Source of the DNA: Enterobacteriaceae bacterium UBA2655 | Lineage (GTDB): Bacteria > Pseudomonadota > Gammaproteobacteria > Enterobacterales > Enterobacteriaceae | NCBI GenBank assembly: GCA_002359495.1 | Contig: DENB01000046.1 | Coordinates: 24,966-41,631 of the forward strand | Length of the DNA: 16,666 bases | Direction of reading: 5' to 3' | Shown here: positions 1 through 7,454 of the stretch, piece by piece | Layout of the letters: each line of letters begins with the position of its first letter | Position numbering within the stretch: position 1 is the first letter of the stretch | Notes under the pieces: generated by a model | Seen by the model: the letters and a program-made list of their open reading frames with translations, nothing else | What the model was told of the DNA's origin: nothing | Databases searched by the model: none | Translations under genes and position numbers: made by a program

Positions 1-20
1 ACCAATTCCGCCACCTTCGC
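1..20 (-). tRNA. tRNA-Leu, partial (5' end only)
   Basis: The reverse complement of these 20 bases is identical to the first 20 bases of the complete tRNA-Leu gene at 53-139 (acceptor stem, start of the D arm). It is the 5' end of a second tRNA-Leu in tandem on the minus strand, with the rest beyond the window edge. The spacer to the upstream copy is 32 bases and shows no terminator, so the two are probably made as one precursor and cut apart by RNase processing. The anticodon is outside the window; CAG is likely because E. coli carries tandem CAG leucine tRNAs (leuQPV) next to rsmC. Confidence 0.85.
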
Positions 21-52
21 GCAATGTCATGCGATATGAAACTTGTGGTTTT

Positions 53-139
53 TGGTGCGAAGAGAGGGACTTGAACCCTCACGTCCGTTAGGACACTAAC
101 ACCTGAAGCTAGCGCGTCTACCAATTCCGCCACCTTCGC
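53..139 (-). tRNA. tRNA-Leu (anticodon CAG)
   Basis: Reading the minus strand gives an 87-base class II tRNA. It begins GCGAAGG, pairs with CTTCGC near the 3' end, and has an encoded CCA tail (plus-strand TGG at 53-55). The T-loop motif GGTTCAAGTCC, a long variable arm as expected for leucine, and an anticodon loop TTCAGGT are visible. The anticodon CAG is the complement of plus-strand 103-105, so it decodes CUG, the major leucine codon. It matches the E. coli leuQPV tRNAs closely and lies in the same place, beside rsmC. It is probably the promoter-proximal gene of a tandem array. Confidence 0.97.
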
Positions 140-145
140 GTACCG

Positions 146-165
146 GCAATACCTGACAGTATTGC
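146..165 (-). other. Leader hairpin ahead of the tRNA-Leu array
   Basis: A perfect 7-base inverted repeat, GCAATAC at 146-152 and GTATTGC at 159-165, with a 6-base loop. It lies between the predicted transcription start and the mature tRNA 5' end, so it would fold in the 5' leader of the precursor. A role in processing is possible but not shown. Confidence 0.5.
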
Positions 166-179
166 AACCACGGAGGCGC

Positions 180-207
180 ATTTTAGAGATTATACTCAGT
201 GCGTCAA
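180..207 (-). promoter_or_regulatory. Sigma70 promoter of the tRNA-Leu array, stringent type
   Basis: On the minus strand, TTGACG (-35, plus-strand 202-207) and TAAAAT (-10, 180-185) are separated by 16 bases. The -10 is followed directly by the GC-rich discriminator GCGCC. Near-consensus boxes with a GC-rich discriminator are typical of stable-RNA promoters repressed by ppGpp/DksA. Transcription would start near 172, about 33 bases before the tRNA. An overlapping TATAAT at 188-193 has no -35 at a suitable distance. Confidence 0.75.
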
Positions 208-225
208 CAGATATTTCGCAGCGAT

Positions 226-254
226 GAAACGACTGCTGCAAAAAGCATCGTTTC
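226..254 (-). other. Inverted repeat downstream of rsmC
   Basis: GAAACGA at 226-232 and TCGTTTC at 248-254 form a perfect 7-base inverted repeat with a 15-base loop. It lies about 40 bases past the rsmC stop, so it could be a 3' hairpin of that transcript. No U-tract follows on the minus strand, so intrinsic termination is doubtful. Confidence 0.3.
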
Positions 255-292
255 TCTCGCTGCGTGCGGGCATTTTACGGCGTAATCGGCGC

Positions 293-1324
293 TTAGCGCG
301 TTTTCGCGCCGCGTCCGTAAACGGCGCGGTAGACCTTGAAACGCCCGGTTTGCGCCAGCACTTCATGGCTGCCGAAGGTTTCATCCAGCACCTGCGGATA
401 GGGCAGGAAGGCGTTCGCCACGATGCGCAGCTCGCCGCCGGTGTTGAGATGTTTCACCGCGCCGCGGATCAGCGCATGGGCCGCATCGAGACTGGTCTGT
501 AATCCCTCGTGGAACGGCGGGTTGGAGATAATCATATCGAAACGGCCGGAGACGTCGGAAAAGACGTTGCTGGCGAAGACGTCGCCTTCCAGGCCGTTCG
601 CCACCAGCGTCGCCTTGCTCGCTTCCACCGCCGCGGCGTGCACGTCGCACAGCCAGAGGCGCACTTTCGGCGACTGACGCGCCAGCGCGCTGGCGATCAC
701 CCCGGCGCCGCAGCCGATATCCAGCACTTTGCCTTTGGCGTGCGGCTTCAGCGTGGAGAGCAGCAGGGCGCTGCCTACGTCCAGCCCGTCGCGGCTGAAT
801 ACGCCCGGCAGGGTGCTGATGTCGAGATCGCCCAGCTCATAGCCGGCCCAGAAGTCGTCCGGGTCAAAGGCGGGCTGCTGTTCCAGCTGGCCGTGATAAA
901 GACCGCAGCGGCGCGCGCTGTCGATTTTCTCAAGGCGAACCCAGGCTTCCAGCATCCCTTCGGCGCTGCGCACGCCGCTGCGGTTTTCGCCGACGACAAA
1001 GATATCGCAGCCGATCGGCAGCAGCGAAAGCAGGTTTTGCAGTTGGAACTGCGCTTCAGGTTTATTTTTCGGCCAGTAATAGATCAGCGTATCGCAGTCG
1101 CGCACGCTGTCGGCGGTCGCCACCAGGCCATATTCTGCTGCTTCACCCAAATGACGGCTCAGATTTTGCCAGTGATGGTACTGCTGGCTGTGAACCCGGG
1201 TCGAGGCCGTTTCCAGCTGGGCAGGCAGGTCATCCTGCAGATCGCCGGCGAAAAGCACGCGGCGGGGTGAAAATTCATCACTGTGGCGCAGAATCACTTC
1301 GCTGGCCGGGGTAAAAGCAGACAT
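293..1324 (-). CDS. rsmC: 16S rRNA (guanine1207-N2)-methyltransferase RsmC
   Basis: RsmC methylates N2 of G1207 in 16S rRNA of the 30S subunit, using S-adenosylmethionine. The 343-residue product has the length of E. coli RsmC and aligns throughout. Residues 1-190 form the degenerate methyltransferase-like domain that aids folding and binding. Residues 195-343 are the catalytic domain, with the SAM-binding loop LDIGCGAG (201-208) and the catalytic NPPF motif (268-271) of N-methyltransferases acting on exocyclic amines. The ATG at 1324 was chosen because it gives the E. coli N-terminus [10 protein letters not shown] and has a GGAG Shine-Dalgarno nearby; the frame stays open 24 codons further upstream. 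The gene diverges from holD, as in E. coli. Confidence 0.96.
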   Translation of the reverse strand: MSAFTPASEVILRHSDEFSPRRVLFAGDLQDDLPAQLETASTRVHSQQYHHWQNLSRHLGEAAEYGLVATADSVRDCDTLIYYWPKNKPEAQFQLQNLLSLLPIGCDIFVVGENRSGVRSAEGMLEAWVRLEKIDSARRCGLYHGQLEQQPAFDPDDFWAGYELGDLDISTLPGVFSRDGLDVGSALLLSTLKPHAKGKVLDIGCGAGVIASALARQSPKVRLWLCDVHAAAVEASKATLVANGLEGDVFASNVFSDVSGRFDMIISNPPFHEGLQTSLDAAHALIRGAVKHLNTGGELRIVANAFLPYPQVLDETFGSHEVLAQTGRFKVYRAVYGRGAKTR

Positions 1325-1352
1325 GGAGGGCTCCTGTTGTGTCAGAGCGGCG

Positions 1353-1381
1353 ATTATAGTGGTTTGTTGGCGCATGTTCGA
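1353..1381 (-). promoter_or_regulatory. Putative rsmC promoter
   Basis: A perfect TATAAT on the minus strand (plus 1353-1358) lies 17 bases from TCGAAC (1376-1381), a weak -35 with 3 of 6 matches. Transcription would start near 1346, about 22 bases before the rsmC ATG. The element overlaps the predicted holD promoter on the other strand, so the two may compete. Confidence 0.5.
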
Positions 1382-1396
1382 TGGGTTTGCTAGCAT
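1367..1396 (+). promoter_or_regulatory. Putative holD-rimI-yjjG promoter
   Basis: TTGGCG (1367-1372) and TAGCAT (1391-1396) are separated by 18 bases, each matching consensus at 4 of 6 positions. The -10 is preceded by TGC, an extended -10 element, which strengthens the case. The predicted start near 1403 leaves a leader of about 29 bases. Confidence 0.4.
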
Positions 1397-1431
1397 AGCG
1401 TCGCAATCATGCAGTACATCAGGTAGAGAGA

Positions 1432-1842
1432 ATGAGTACCAGGCGCGACTGGCTGTTACAGCAAATGGGCATAACGCAGTATCAACTGCGACGTCCGCGC
1501 GTGCTGCAGGGCGAGATTGCCGTCAGCCTCGCACCCGATACCCGCCTGCTGATCGTGGCGGAAACGCCGCCCACGCTGCAGGAGCCGCTTATTTGCGATG
1601 TGGTGCGCACGCTGGGCCTGCAGCCTTCGCAGGTAATGAGCCTGACGCCGGAGCAGCTGTTGATGTTGCCGGACGCGCTGCGCTGCGCCGGCTGGCTGCT
1701 GGGCGTCGAGAGCGAACAGGCGTTTAACGGCGTTAAGCTGCGCACCGCTTCCTTAAATGAACTAATCAGCAGCAGCGCGGCGAAACGCGCGCTCTGGCAA
1801 CAGATGTGTGAACATGACAGTCATCTCTTTCCTCACCCCTGA
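1432..1842 (+). CDS. holD: DNA polymerase III psi subunit HolD
   Basis: HolD (psi) bridges chi (HolC) to the clamp-loader complex and so links polymerase III holoenzyme to single-strand-binding protein at the replication fork. The product is 136 residues against 137 in E. coli. The N-terminal motif [19 protein letters not shown] (residues 4-22), the part that contacts the clamp loader, is well conserved, as is the C-terminal ALWQQMC segment. The middle is divergent, which is usual for this rapidly evolving subunit. The ATG follows AGGTAGAGAG. Its last 29 bases overlap rimI, implying translational coupling. Confidence 0.93.
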   Translation: MSTRRDWLLQQMGITQYQLRRPRVLQGEIAVSLAPDTRLLIVAETPPTLQEPLICDVVRTLGLQPSQVMSLTPEQLLMLPDALRCAGWLLGVESEQAFNGVKLRTASLNELISSSAAKRALWQQMCEHDSHLFPHP

Positions 1843-2254
1843 CGATCTCGCCCAGGCGTGCGTCATTGAACGTCGCAGCCACGCTTTTCCGTGGAGCGAA
1901 CAGACCTTCGCCAGCAATCAGGGCGAGCGTTTTCTGAATCTCCGTCTCGACGTCGATGGGAACATGGCGGCTTTCGCCATTACCCAGGTGGTGTTGGATG
2001 AAGCCTCGCTGTTCAACGTGGCTGTCGATCCCGCTTACCAGCGGCGCGGTCTGGGGCGCAAACTGTTGCAGCACCTGATCGGCGAACTGCAACAGCGCGA
2101 TGTGATGACGCTGTGGCTGGAGGTTCGCGCCTCCAACCATCCCGCGATCGCGCTCTACGAGCAGCTGGAATTTCACCAGGTTTCACGTCGTCCGAACTAC
2201 TATCCCGCCGCCAACGGGCGTGAAGACGCCATCATCATGGCGTTGACGCTATAG
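1814..2254 (+). CDS. rimI: Ribosomal protein bS18 N-alpha-acetyltransferase RimI
   Basis: RimI is a GNAT-fold enzyme that acetylates the N-terminal alanine of ribosomal protein bS18 using acetyl-CoA. The 146-residue product shows the acetyl-CoA binding loop QRRGLGR (76-82), the catalytic glutamate in WLEVRASN (E103), the catalytic Y115, and the [12 protein letters not shown] tail. With the ATG at 1814 the catalytic residues fall at the E. coli numbers 103 and 115, which decided the start. A GTG at 1808 in frame would add two residues and cannot be excluded. Neither start has a strong Shine-Dalgarno, which fits coupling to holD, whose end it overlaps. yjjG follows after 19 bases. Confidence 0.94.
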   Translation: MTVISFLTPDDLAQACVIERRSHAFPWSEQTFASNQGERFLNLRLDVDGNMAAFAITQVVLDEASLFNVAVDPAYQRRGLGRKLLQHLIGELQQRDVMTLWLEVRASNHPAIALYEQLEFHQVSRRPNYYPAANGREDAIIMALTL

Positions 2255-2273
2255 CCTCTTTATAAGGAGCACT

Positions 2274-2954
2274 ATGTTACAGAACTGGGACTGCATCCTG
2301 TTCGATGCGGACGATACGTTGTTTCACTTTGACGCCTTTTCCGGCCTGCAGCGCCTGTTCGCCGGCTATGAGGTGCATTTTACCGATAGCGATTACGCTG
2401 ACTATCAGGCGATCAATAAACCGCTCTGGGTCGATTACCAAAACGGCGCCATTACCGCGCTTCAATTGCAGACGCGTCGCTTTACCGGCTGGGCCGAGAA
2501 GCTGAATGTCTCGCCCGACGTGTTGAACAGCGGCTTTCTCTCGGCGATGGCGGAGATCTGCACGCCGCTGGAGGGCGCGGTCAGCCTGCTGGATACCCTG
2601 AAAGGCAAAGTGAAGCTGGCGATCATCACCAACGGCTTTACCGCTCTGCAGCAGGCGCGTCTCGAACGTACTGGTTTTATGGATTATTTCGATGCGCTGG
2701 TGATCTCCGAGCAGGTCGGTTTGCCGAAGCCGGATGCGGCGATCTTCGACCATGCGCTGCAGCTGCTAGGTAATCCGCCGCGGGAGAGGGTGCTGATGGT
2801 GGGCGATACGCCTGAATCGGACATTCTTGGCGGCATGAACGCAGGAGTAAAAACCTGCTGGCTCGATCATGGCACCCGGCCGCTGCCGGAGCAGATTACC
2901 CCGACCTGGCGCGTGACGTCGTTAGCCCAGCTGGAAGCGTTGCTGACGCAGTGA
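2274..2954 (+). CDS. yjjG: Pyrimidine 5'-nucleotidase YjjG (HAD family)
   Basis: YjjG dephosphorylates pyrimidine nucleoside monophosphates, including non-canonical ones, and acts as a house-cleaning enzyme. The 226 residues (225 in E. coli) carry the HAD motifs in order: nucleophile D11 and acid/base D13 in DADDT, motif II T119 in ITNGF, motif III K152, and motif IV GDTPESD (177-183). A helical cap occupies roughly residues 15-100. The ATG has a good TAAGGAG site. It is the last gene of the holD-rimI-yjjG set. In E. coli prfC comes next; here the next gene is smp on the opposite strand. Confidence 0.94.
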   Translation: MLQNWDCILFDADDTLFHFDAFSGLQRLFAGYEVHFTDSDYADYQAINKPLWVDYQNGAITALQLQTRRFTGWAEKLNVSPDVLNSGFLSAMAEICTPLEGAVSLLDTLKGKVKLAIITNGFTALQQARLERTGFMDYFDALVISEQVGLPKPDAAIFDHALQLLGNPPRERVLMVGDTPESDILGGMNAGVKTCWLDHGTRPLPEQITPTWRVTSLAQLEALLTQ

Positions 2955-2964
2955 AGCAGCCAAA

Positions 2965-2988
2965 GTATCTATTCACGTATCTATTCAT
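2965..2988. repeat. Two tandem 12-base repeats between yjjG and smp
   Basis: GTATCTATTCAC (2965-2976) is followed at once by GTATCTATTCAT (2977-2988), identical in 11 of 12 positions. They fill most of the 39-base gap between the convergent genes. No terminator hairpin is visible there. Confidence 0.8.
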
Positions 2989-2993
2989 CTGGC

Positions 2994-3647
2994 TTAACGC
3001 GGCGCCTCTTCCGTTGCTTCCTCGTTATCCTCTTTCACCGGTTTGCTGGCGGTGAGCAGGAAGGGCGACTGCTGCCAGCGCGTGCGCCTGTCGCGCAGCA
3101 GGGTGCGGGTAAGGATAATGCCGATCGCCAGCGCCAGCAGCATCATTAGGCGCAGAATATTGGTGGTGTTGTCCACCTGGCGCGATTCGGTGACCAGCAC
3201 ATGGGTGTCGAGGGTGACGCGCAAAAAGCCGAGCGGGCCTTCTTTGCTGGCGAGCGGCTGAACGATCTGATGGTTGAAGTAACTGCCGGCGCGCTTGCCG
3301 TCCAGCGCCAGGCGGTCGCGCACGTCGATGTTCTCTCCGCTGTGCGCCACCAGGCTGCCATCGTCGGCGTAGACCGAGGCGTCCAGGATTCGGCTGTTGG
3401 CGGTCATCTGGCTCAGGATGGTTTCAATTTGGGCGCGGTTGTCATCGCTGTTGTCCATCAGGGGCTGCAAACTGAAAGCGACCTGTTTGGTCAGGGTGCG
3501 CGCCAGCTCCTCGACCTGCTCGGAACGCGCCATCTGATGCCCAAGACTAAACCAAGAGGCGCCCTGCATCAGCACCACCAGCAGCGCCAGCGAGATCAGG
3601 ACGATCGCCGTGCGGTGCAGGCGAAATTTCAGTTTGGTCTTGACCAT
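2994..3647 (-). CDS. smp: Inner-membrane protein Smp (YtjB, AhpA family)
   Basis: Smp is a small membrane protein of unknown biochemical role encoded back to back with serB; E. coli Smp (YtjB) is 214 residues and this is 217. Transmembrane helix 1 spans about residues 13-31 and helix 2 about 163-183. The region between, about 130 residues, would be periplasmic and is sensor-like, with the conserved VRDRLALDGKRAGSYF segment. The short cytoplasmic tail keeps the conserved TRWQQSPFLLTASKPV. The ATG at 3647 fits the E. coli N-terminus; a TTG two codons upstream is possible but less likely. Function cannot be stated beyond family membership. Confidence 0.9.
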   Translation of the reverse strand: MVKTKLKFRLHRTAIVLISLALLVVLMQGASWFSLGHQMARSEQVEELARTLTKQVAFSLQPLMDNSDDNRAQIETILSQMTANSRILDASVYADDGSLVAHSGENIDVRDRLALDGKRAGSYFNHQIVQPLASKEGPLGFLRVTLDTHVLVTESRQVDNTTNILRLMMLLALAIGIILTRTLLRDRRTRWQQSPFLLTASKPVKEDNEEATEEAPR

Positions 3648-3683
3648 TAACAACCCATCCCACGTAACAACAGAAAGCCTGAG

Positions 3684-3711
3684 ATTATGTTGCCAGAAGC
3701 GGCGCAGACAA
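3684..3711 (-). promoter_or_regulatory. Putative smp promoter
   Basis: On the minus strand TTGTCT (plus 3706-3711, 4 of 6 matches) and CATAAT (3684-3689, 5 of 6) are 16 bases apart. The start would be near 3677, about 30 bases upstream of the smp ATG. It sits in the divergent smp/serB gap, where only a weak serB candidate (TTGCCA at 3690-3695, 18-base spacer, TAGCCT) is seen on the plus strand. Confidence 0.45.
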
Positions 3712-3753
3712 GGTAGCCTCTTGCGTGGTTTTGTTGTCCCTACAGGAGCTGTA

Positions 3754-4731
3754 ATGCCAAATCGTCTTACCTGGTGCGATCTGCCCGCCGATGTCTCACT
3801 CTGGCCGGGTTTGCCCCTTTCCCTCAGCGGCGACGAAGTGATGCCGCTGGATTACCGCGCCGGTCGTACGGGCTGGCTCCTGTATGGGCGCGGGCTCGAT
3901 AAACAACGTTTAACGGACTATCAGCATCGGCTGGGCGCGGCGATGGTGATTGTCAGCGCATTGAACGTGGATGAATACCAGGTGGTGCGTCTGGCCGGTT
4001 CCCTGACGCCGCGCGCCGCCAGACTGGCGCACGAAGCCGAACTGGACGTAGCGCCGCTGGGCAAAATTCCGCATCTGAAAACGCCGGGCCTGCTGGTGAT
4101 GGACATGGACTCCACCGCAATTCAGATTGAGTGCATCGACGAGATCGCCAAACTGGCGGGCAGCGGCGAGATGGTGGCCGAAGTGACCGAACGCGCGATG
4201 CGCGGCGAGCTGGATTTCAAAGCCAGCCTGCGCCAGCGCGTGGCGACGCTGAAAGGTGCCGACGCCAATATTCTGAAGCAGGTGCGCGACGAGCTGCCGC
4301 TAATGCCGGGCCTCTCCACGCTGGTTCACAAGCTGCAGGCGCTCGGCTGGCAGGTCGCCATCGCATCGGGCGGCTTTACCTACTTCGCGGAGTACCTGCG
4401 TGATCGGCTTCATCTCTCCGCCATTGTGGCCAACGAACTGGAGATGCGCGACGGGCTGTTGACCGGCGAAGTGATCGGACCGATCGTCGATGCGGAATAT
4501 AAAGCGGAAACGCTGCGCAAGCTGGCGCAGCGTTTCGACATCGCGTCCGAACAAACGGTAGCGATCGGCGACGGCGCCAACGATCTGCTGATGATCAAGG
4601 CGTCCGCGCTGGGCATCGCTTACCATGCTAAACCTAAAGTGAATGAGCAGACGGCGGTGACTATCCGTCACGCCGACCTGATGGGGGTGTTCTGCATCCT
4701 CAGCGGCAGTCTGATTCATGAAGAGCGTTAA
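3754..4731 (+). CDS. serB: Phosphoserine phosphatase SerB
   Basis: SerB catalyses the last step of L-serine synthesis, hydrolysing O-phospho-L-serine, in the cytoplasm. The 325 residues (322 in E. coli) have an N-terminal ACT-like region (about 1-105) and a HAD phosphatase domain. The Mg-dependent aspartyl nucleophile and acid/base lie in DMDST (D117, D119), the phosphate-binding motif in SGG (205-207), and the metal-binding motif in GDGAND (272-277). The ATG at 3754 follows a clear AGGAG and restores the E. coli N-terminus; the frame is open 48 codons further upstream but that stretch is unlike any SerB. radA begins 13 bases downstream. Confidence 0.97.
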   Translation: MPNRLTWCDLPADVSLWPGLPLSLSGDEVMPLDYRAGRTGWLLYGRGLDKQRLTDYQHRLGAAMVIVSALNVDEYQVVRLAGSLTPRAARLAHEAELDVAPLGKIPHLKTPGLLVMDMDSTAIQIECIDEIAKLAGSGEMVAEVTERAMRGELDFKASLRQRVATLKGADANILKQVRDELPLMPGLSTLVHKLQALGWQVAIASGGFTYFAEYLRDRLHLSAIVANELEMRDGLLTGEVIGPIVDAEYKAETLRKLAQRFDIASEQTVAIGDGANDLLMIKASALGIAYHAKPKVNEQTAVTIRHADLMGVFCILSGSLIHEER

Positions 4732-4744
4732 CTGAGGTATTGAT

Positions 4745-6127
4745 TTGGCCAAAGCGGCAAAACGCGCCTTCGTTTGCAACGAATGCGGCGCAGATTATCC
4801 GCGCTGGCAGGGGCAATGCAGCGCCTGCCACGCCTGGAACACCATCACCGAGGTGCGTCTCGCCGCCTCGCCTGCCGTCGCGCGCAACGAGCGCCTTAGC
4901 GGCTATGCGGGCAGCGCCGGACCCAGCCGGGTGCAAAAGCTGTCGGAAATCAGCCTGGAAGAGCTGCCCCGTTTCTCCACCGGTTTTAAAGAGTTCGACC
5001 GGGTGCTGGGCGGCGGCGTGGTGCCGGGCAGCGCCATTCTGATCGGCGGCAACCCCGGCGCCGGCAAGTCGACGCTGCTGTTGCAGACGCTGTGCAAACT
5101 CTCGGAAAAGATGAAAACCCTGTACGTCACCGGCGAAGAGTCGTTGCAGCAGGTGGCGATGCGCGCGCATCGCCTGCATTTGCCGACGGAAAACCTCAAC
5201 ATGCTGTCGGAAACCAGCATCGAGCAGATCTGTCTGATCGCCGAGCAGGAGCAGCCGAAGCTGATGGTGATCGACTCCATCCAGGTGATGCACATGGCGG
5301 ATATCCAGTCTTCGCCAGGCAGCGTGGCGCAGGTGCGCGAAACCGCCGCTTACCTGACGCGCTTCGCCAAAACGCGCGGCGTGGCGATCGTGATGGTCGG
5401 CCACGTCACCAAAGATGGCTCGCTGGCGGGGCCGAAGGTGCTGGAGCACTGCATCGACTGTTCGGTGATGCTGGACGGCGACGCCGACTCCCGATTCCGC
5501 ACCCTGCGCAGCCATAAAAACCGTTTCGGCGCGGTGAACGAACTGGGCGTCTTCGCCATGACCGAGCAGGGGATGCGCGAGGTCAACAACCCTTCCGCTA
5601 TCTTTCTGTCGCGCGGCGATGAGAGCACGCCCGGCAGCTCGGTGATGGTGGTCTGGGAAGGGACGCGGCCGCTGCTGGTGGAGATTCAGGCGTTGGTGGA
5701 TCACTCGATGCTCGGCAACCCGCGCCGCGTGGCGGTCGGGCTGGAGCAGAACCGGCTGGCGATCCTGCTGGCGGTGCTGCATCGTCACGGCGGCCTGCAG
5801 ATGGCGGATCAGGATGTGTTTGTCAACGTGGTGGGCGGGGTAAAAGTCACCGAAACCTCTGCCGACCTGGCGTTGCTGCTGGCGATGGTCTCCAGCCTGC
5901 GCGATCGTCCGCTGCCGCATGATCTGGTGATTTTCGGCGAAGTGGGGCTGGCGGGCGAGATCCGCCCGGTGCCGAGCGGCCAGGAGCGCATCTCCGAGGC
6001 GGCGAAGCATGGCTTTAAGCGCGCTATCGTTCCGGCGGCGAACGCGCCGAAAAAACCGATCGACGGCATGCAGGTCTTTAGCGTGAAAAAGCTGGCGGAT
6101 GCGCTGGCGATTCTGGATGAGCTTTAA
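4745..6127 (+). CDS. radA: DNA repair protein RadA
   Basis: RadA is a RecA-like, hexameric ATP-dependent motor that promotes branch migration in recombination and repair. The 460 residues equal the E. coli length. An N-terminal zinc finger has C11, C14, C25 and C28. The ATPase domain has Walker A GNPGAGKST (102-110) and the RadA-specific KNRFG motif (258-262). The C-terminal third is the Lon-protease-like domain, with VNVVGGVKV and PSGQERI segments. The start is TTG, placed by the conserved MAKAAKRAFVCNECG beginning and the GAGG site upstream. Rare-start translation so close behind serB (13 bases) suggests low-level, coupled expression. Confidence 0.96.
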   Translation: MAKAAKRAFVCNECGADYPRWQGQCSACHAWNTITEVRLAASPAVARNERLSGYAGSAGPSRVQKLSEISLEELPRFSTGFKEFDRVLGGGVVPGSAILIGGNPGAGKSTLLLQTLCKLSEKMKTLYVTGEESLQQVAMRAHRLHLPTENLNMLSETSIEQICLIAEQEQPKLMVIDSIQVMHMADIQSSPGSVAQVRETAAYLTRFAKTRGVAIVMVGHVTKDGSLAGPKVLEHCIDCSVMLDGDADSRFRTLRSHKNRFGAVNELGVFAMTEQGMREVNNPSAIFLSRGDESTPGSSVMVVWEGTRPLLVEIQALVDHSMLGNPRRVAVGLEQNRLAILLAVLHRHGGLQMADQDVFVNVVGGVKVTETSADLALLLAMVSSLRDRPLPHDLVIFGEVGLAGEIRPVPSGQERISEAAKHGFKRAIVPAANAPKKPIDGMQVFSVKKLADALAILDEL

Positions 6128-6133
6128 TCTGAC

Positions 6134-6153
6134 GCAGGCGGCGCGCCGCCTGC
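6134..6153. repeat. Perfect 20-base palindrome between radA and nadR
   Basis: GCAGGCGGCGCGCCGCCTGC is its own reverse complement. It begins 7 bases after the radA stop and ends 33 bases before the nadR ATG. In RNA it would form a very stable GC hairpin with a minimal loop. No U-tract follows, so it may be an mRNA-stabilising or attenuating hairpin or a protein site; it may also be chance in GC-rich DNA. Confidence 0.6.
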
Positions 6154-6186
6154 CAGGATTCCGCAACCTTATGCAGGAGGCAATTT

Positions 6187-7413
6187 ATGTCGTCTTTTGA
6201 TTATCTGAAAACGGCAATACGGCAGCAGGGGCATACGCTGCAGCAGGTGGCTGACGCCAGCGGAATGACCAAGGGGTATCTCAGCCAGCTGCTGAACGCC
6301 AAAATTAAAAGCCCGAGCGCGCAAAAGCTGGAAGCGCTGCACCGTTTTCTTGGGCTGGAGTTTCCGCGCCGTGAAAAAACCGTGGGCGTGGTGTTCGGCA
6401 AGTTCTACCCGCTGCATACCGGACACATTTATCTGATTCAGCGCGCCTGCAGCCAGGTAGATGAATTGCATATCATCATGGGCCATGACGAGCCGCGCGA
6501 CCGCGAGCTGTTTGAAAATAGCGCCATGTCGCAGCAGCCCACCATCAGCGACCGTCTGCGCTGGCTGCTGCAAACCTTTAAGTATCAAAAAAATATCTGC
6601 ATTCATTCGTTCAACGAAGAGGGAATCGAGCCGTATCCGCACGGCTGGGATCTCTGGAGCGACGGGGTGAAACGCTTTCTGGCGCAGCAGGGCATCGAGC
6701 CGGATCGCGTCTACACCAGCGAAGCGCCCGATGCGCCGATGTATCAGCAATATCTCGGCATTCCGGCGGTAGTGATCGATCCCAAACGATCCTTTATGAA
6801 CATCAGCGGCGCGCAGATCCGCCAGAATCCTTTTCGCTACTGGGAATATATTCCTACCGAAGTGAAACCCTTTTTCGTCCGCACCGTCGCGATTCTGGGC
6901 GGCGAGTCGAGCGGCAAATCAACGCTGGTGAATAAGCTGGCAAATATTTTTAACACCACCAGCGCCTGGGAATATGGCCGCGATTACGTCTTCTCCCACC
7001 TGGGCGGCGACGAAATGGCTCTGCAATATTCCGACTACGATAAGATCGCGCTGGGCCAGGCGCAATACATCGACTTCGCCATCAAATACGCCAATAAAGT
7101 CGCCTTTATCGACACCGACTTTATTACTACCCAGGCGTTTTGCCAGAAATATGAGGGGCGGGAACATCCGTTCGTGCAGGCGCTGATTGACGAATACCGT
7201 TTCGATCTGGTGATCCTGCTGGAGAACAACGTACCCTGGGTGGCGGACGGCTTGCGCAGTCTCGGCAGCTCGGTGGATCGACGGGAATTCCAGTCGCTGC
7301 TGATTAGCCTGCTGCGGGAAAACGGGGTGGAGTTCGTCCATGTAGAAGAAAACGACTACGACAGCCGTTTTCTGCGCTGTGTCGAACTGGTAAAAGAGCG
7401 GCTCAGTCTCTGA
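6187..7413 (+). CDS. nadR: Trifunctional NAD regulator and salvage enzyme NadR
   Basis: NadR represses NAD biosynthesis genes when NAD is plentiful, and also acts as NMN adenylyltransferase and ribosylnicotinamide kinase. The 408 residues (410 in E. coli) show all three parts. There is an N-terminal helix-turn-helix (about 5-58, QQVADASGMTKGYLSQLL). The adenylyltransferase domain has GKFYPLHTGH (71-80) and ISGAQIR (206-212). The kinase domain has P-loop GGESSGKST (238-246). The ATG follows AGGAGG. No classical NadR operator was noticed near the gene. It follows radA by 59 bases and probably shares the serB-radA transcript at least in part. Confidence 0.97.
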   Translation: MSSFDYLKTAIRQQGHTLQQVADASGMTKGYLSQLLNAKIKSPSAQKLEALHRFLGLEFPRREKTVGVVFGKFYPLHTGHIYLIQRACSQVDELHIIMGHDEPRDRELFENSAMSQQPTISDRLRWLLQTFKYQKNICIHSFNEEGIEPYPHGWDLWSDGVKRFLAQQGIEPDRVYTSEAPDAPMYQQYLGIPAVVIDPKRSFMNISGAQIRQNPFRYWEYIPTEVKPFFVRTVAILGGESSGKSTLVNKLANIFNTTSAWEYGRDYVFSHLGGDEMALQYSDYDKIALGQAQYIDFAIKYANKVAFIDTDFITTQAFCQKYEGREHPFVQALIDEYRFDLVILLENNVPWVADGLRSLGSSVDRREFQSLLISLLRENGVEFVHVEENDYDSRFLRCVELVKERLSL

Positions 7414-7416
7414 CCG

Positions 7417-7447
7417 GCTGCGCCGCTTTCGACGGAAGCGGCGCAGC
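7417..7447. terminator. Hairpin between convergent nadR and the oxidoreductase gene
   Basis: GCTGCGCCGCTT (7417-7428) and AAGCGGCGCAGC (7436-7447) form a perfect 12-base stem with a 7-base loop. It lies between the two stop codons, the usual place for a two-way terminator. Neither side has a run of T, so it may act as a weak terminator or as a 3'-end barrier to exonucleases. Confidence 0.55.
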
Positions 7448-7454
7448 GGGAAAA

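Noticed and set aside
188..193. Minus-strand TATAAT as the -10 of the tRNA promoter
   Set aside because: No -35-like hexamer lies 16-18 bases upstream of it, whereas TTGACG-N16-TAAAAT with a GC discriminator fits well.
509..1270. A 253-codon plus-strand frame inside rsmC
   Set aside because: Antisense shadow of the conserved rsmC gene, with no domain and no ribosome site.
1808..1813. GTG start for rimI two codons upstream of the chosen ATG
   Set aside because: The ATG gives the E. coli catalytic numbering (E103, Y115). The GTG remains possible but is not better supported.
3610..3753. A 48-codon N-terminal extension of serB
   Set aside because: It overlaps the start of smp and the divergent promoter region, has no similarity to SerB, and the internal ATG at 3754 has a good ribosome site and the family N-terminus.
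4700..6166. A 488-codon open frame on the minus strand across radA
   Set aside because: It is the antisense shadow of radA, rich in His, Arg and Gln as expected from GC-rich coding DNA read backwards. It has no recognisable motif, and radA is well conserved.
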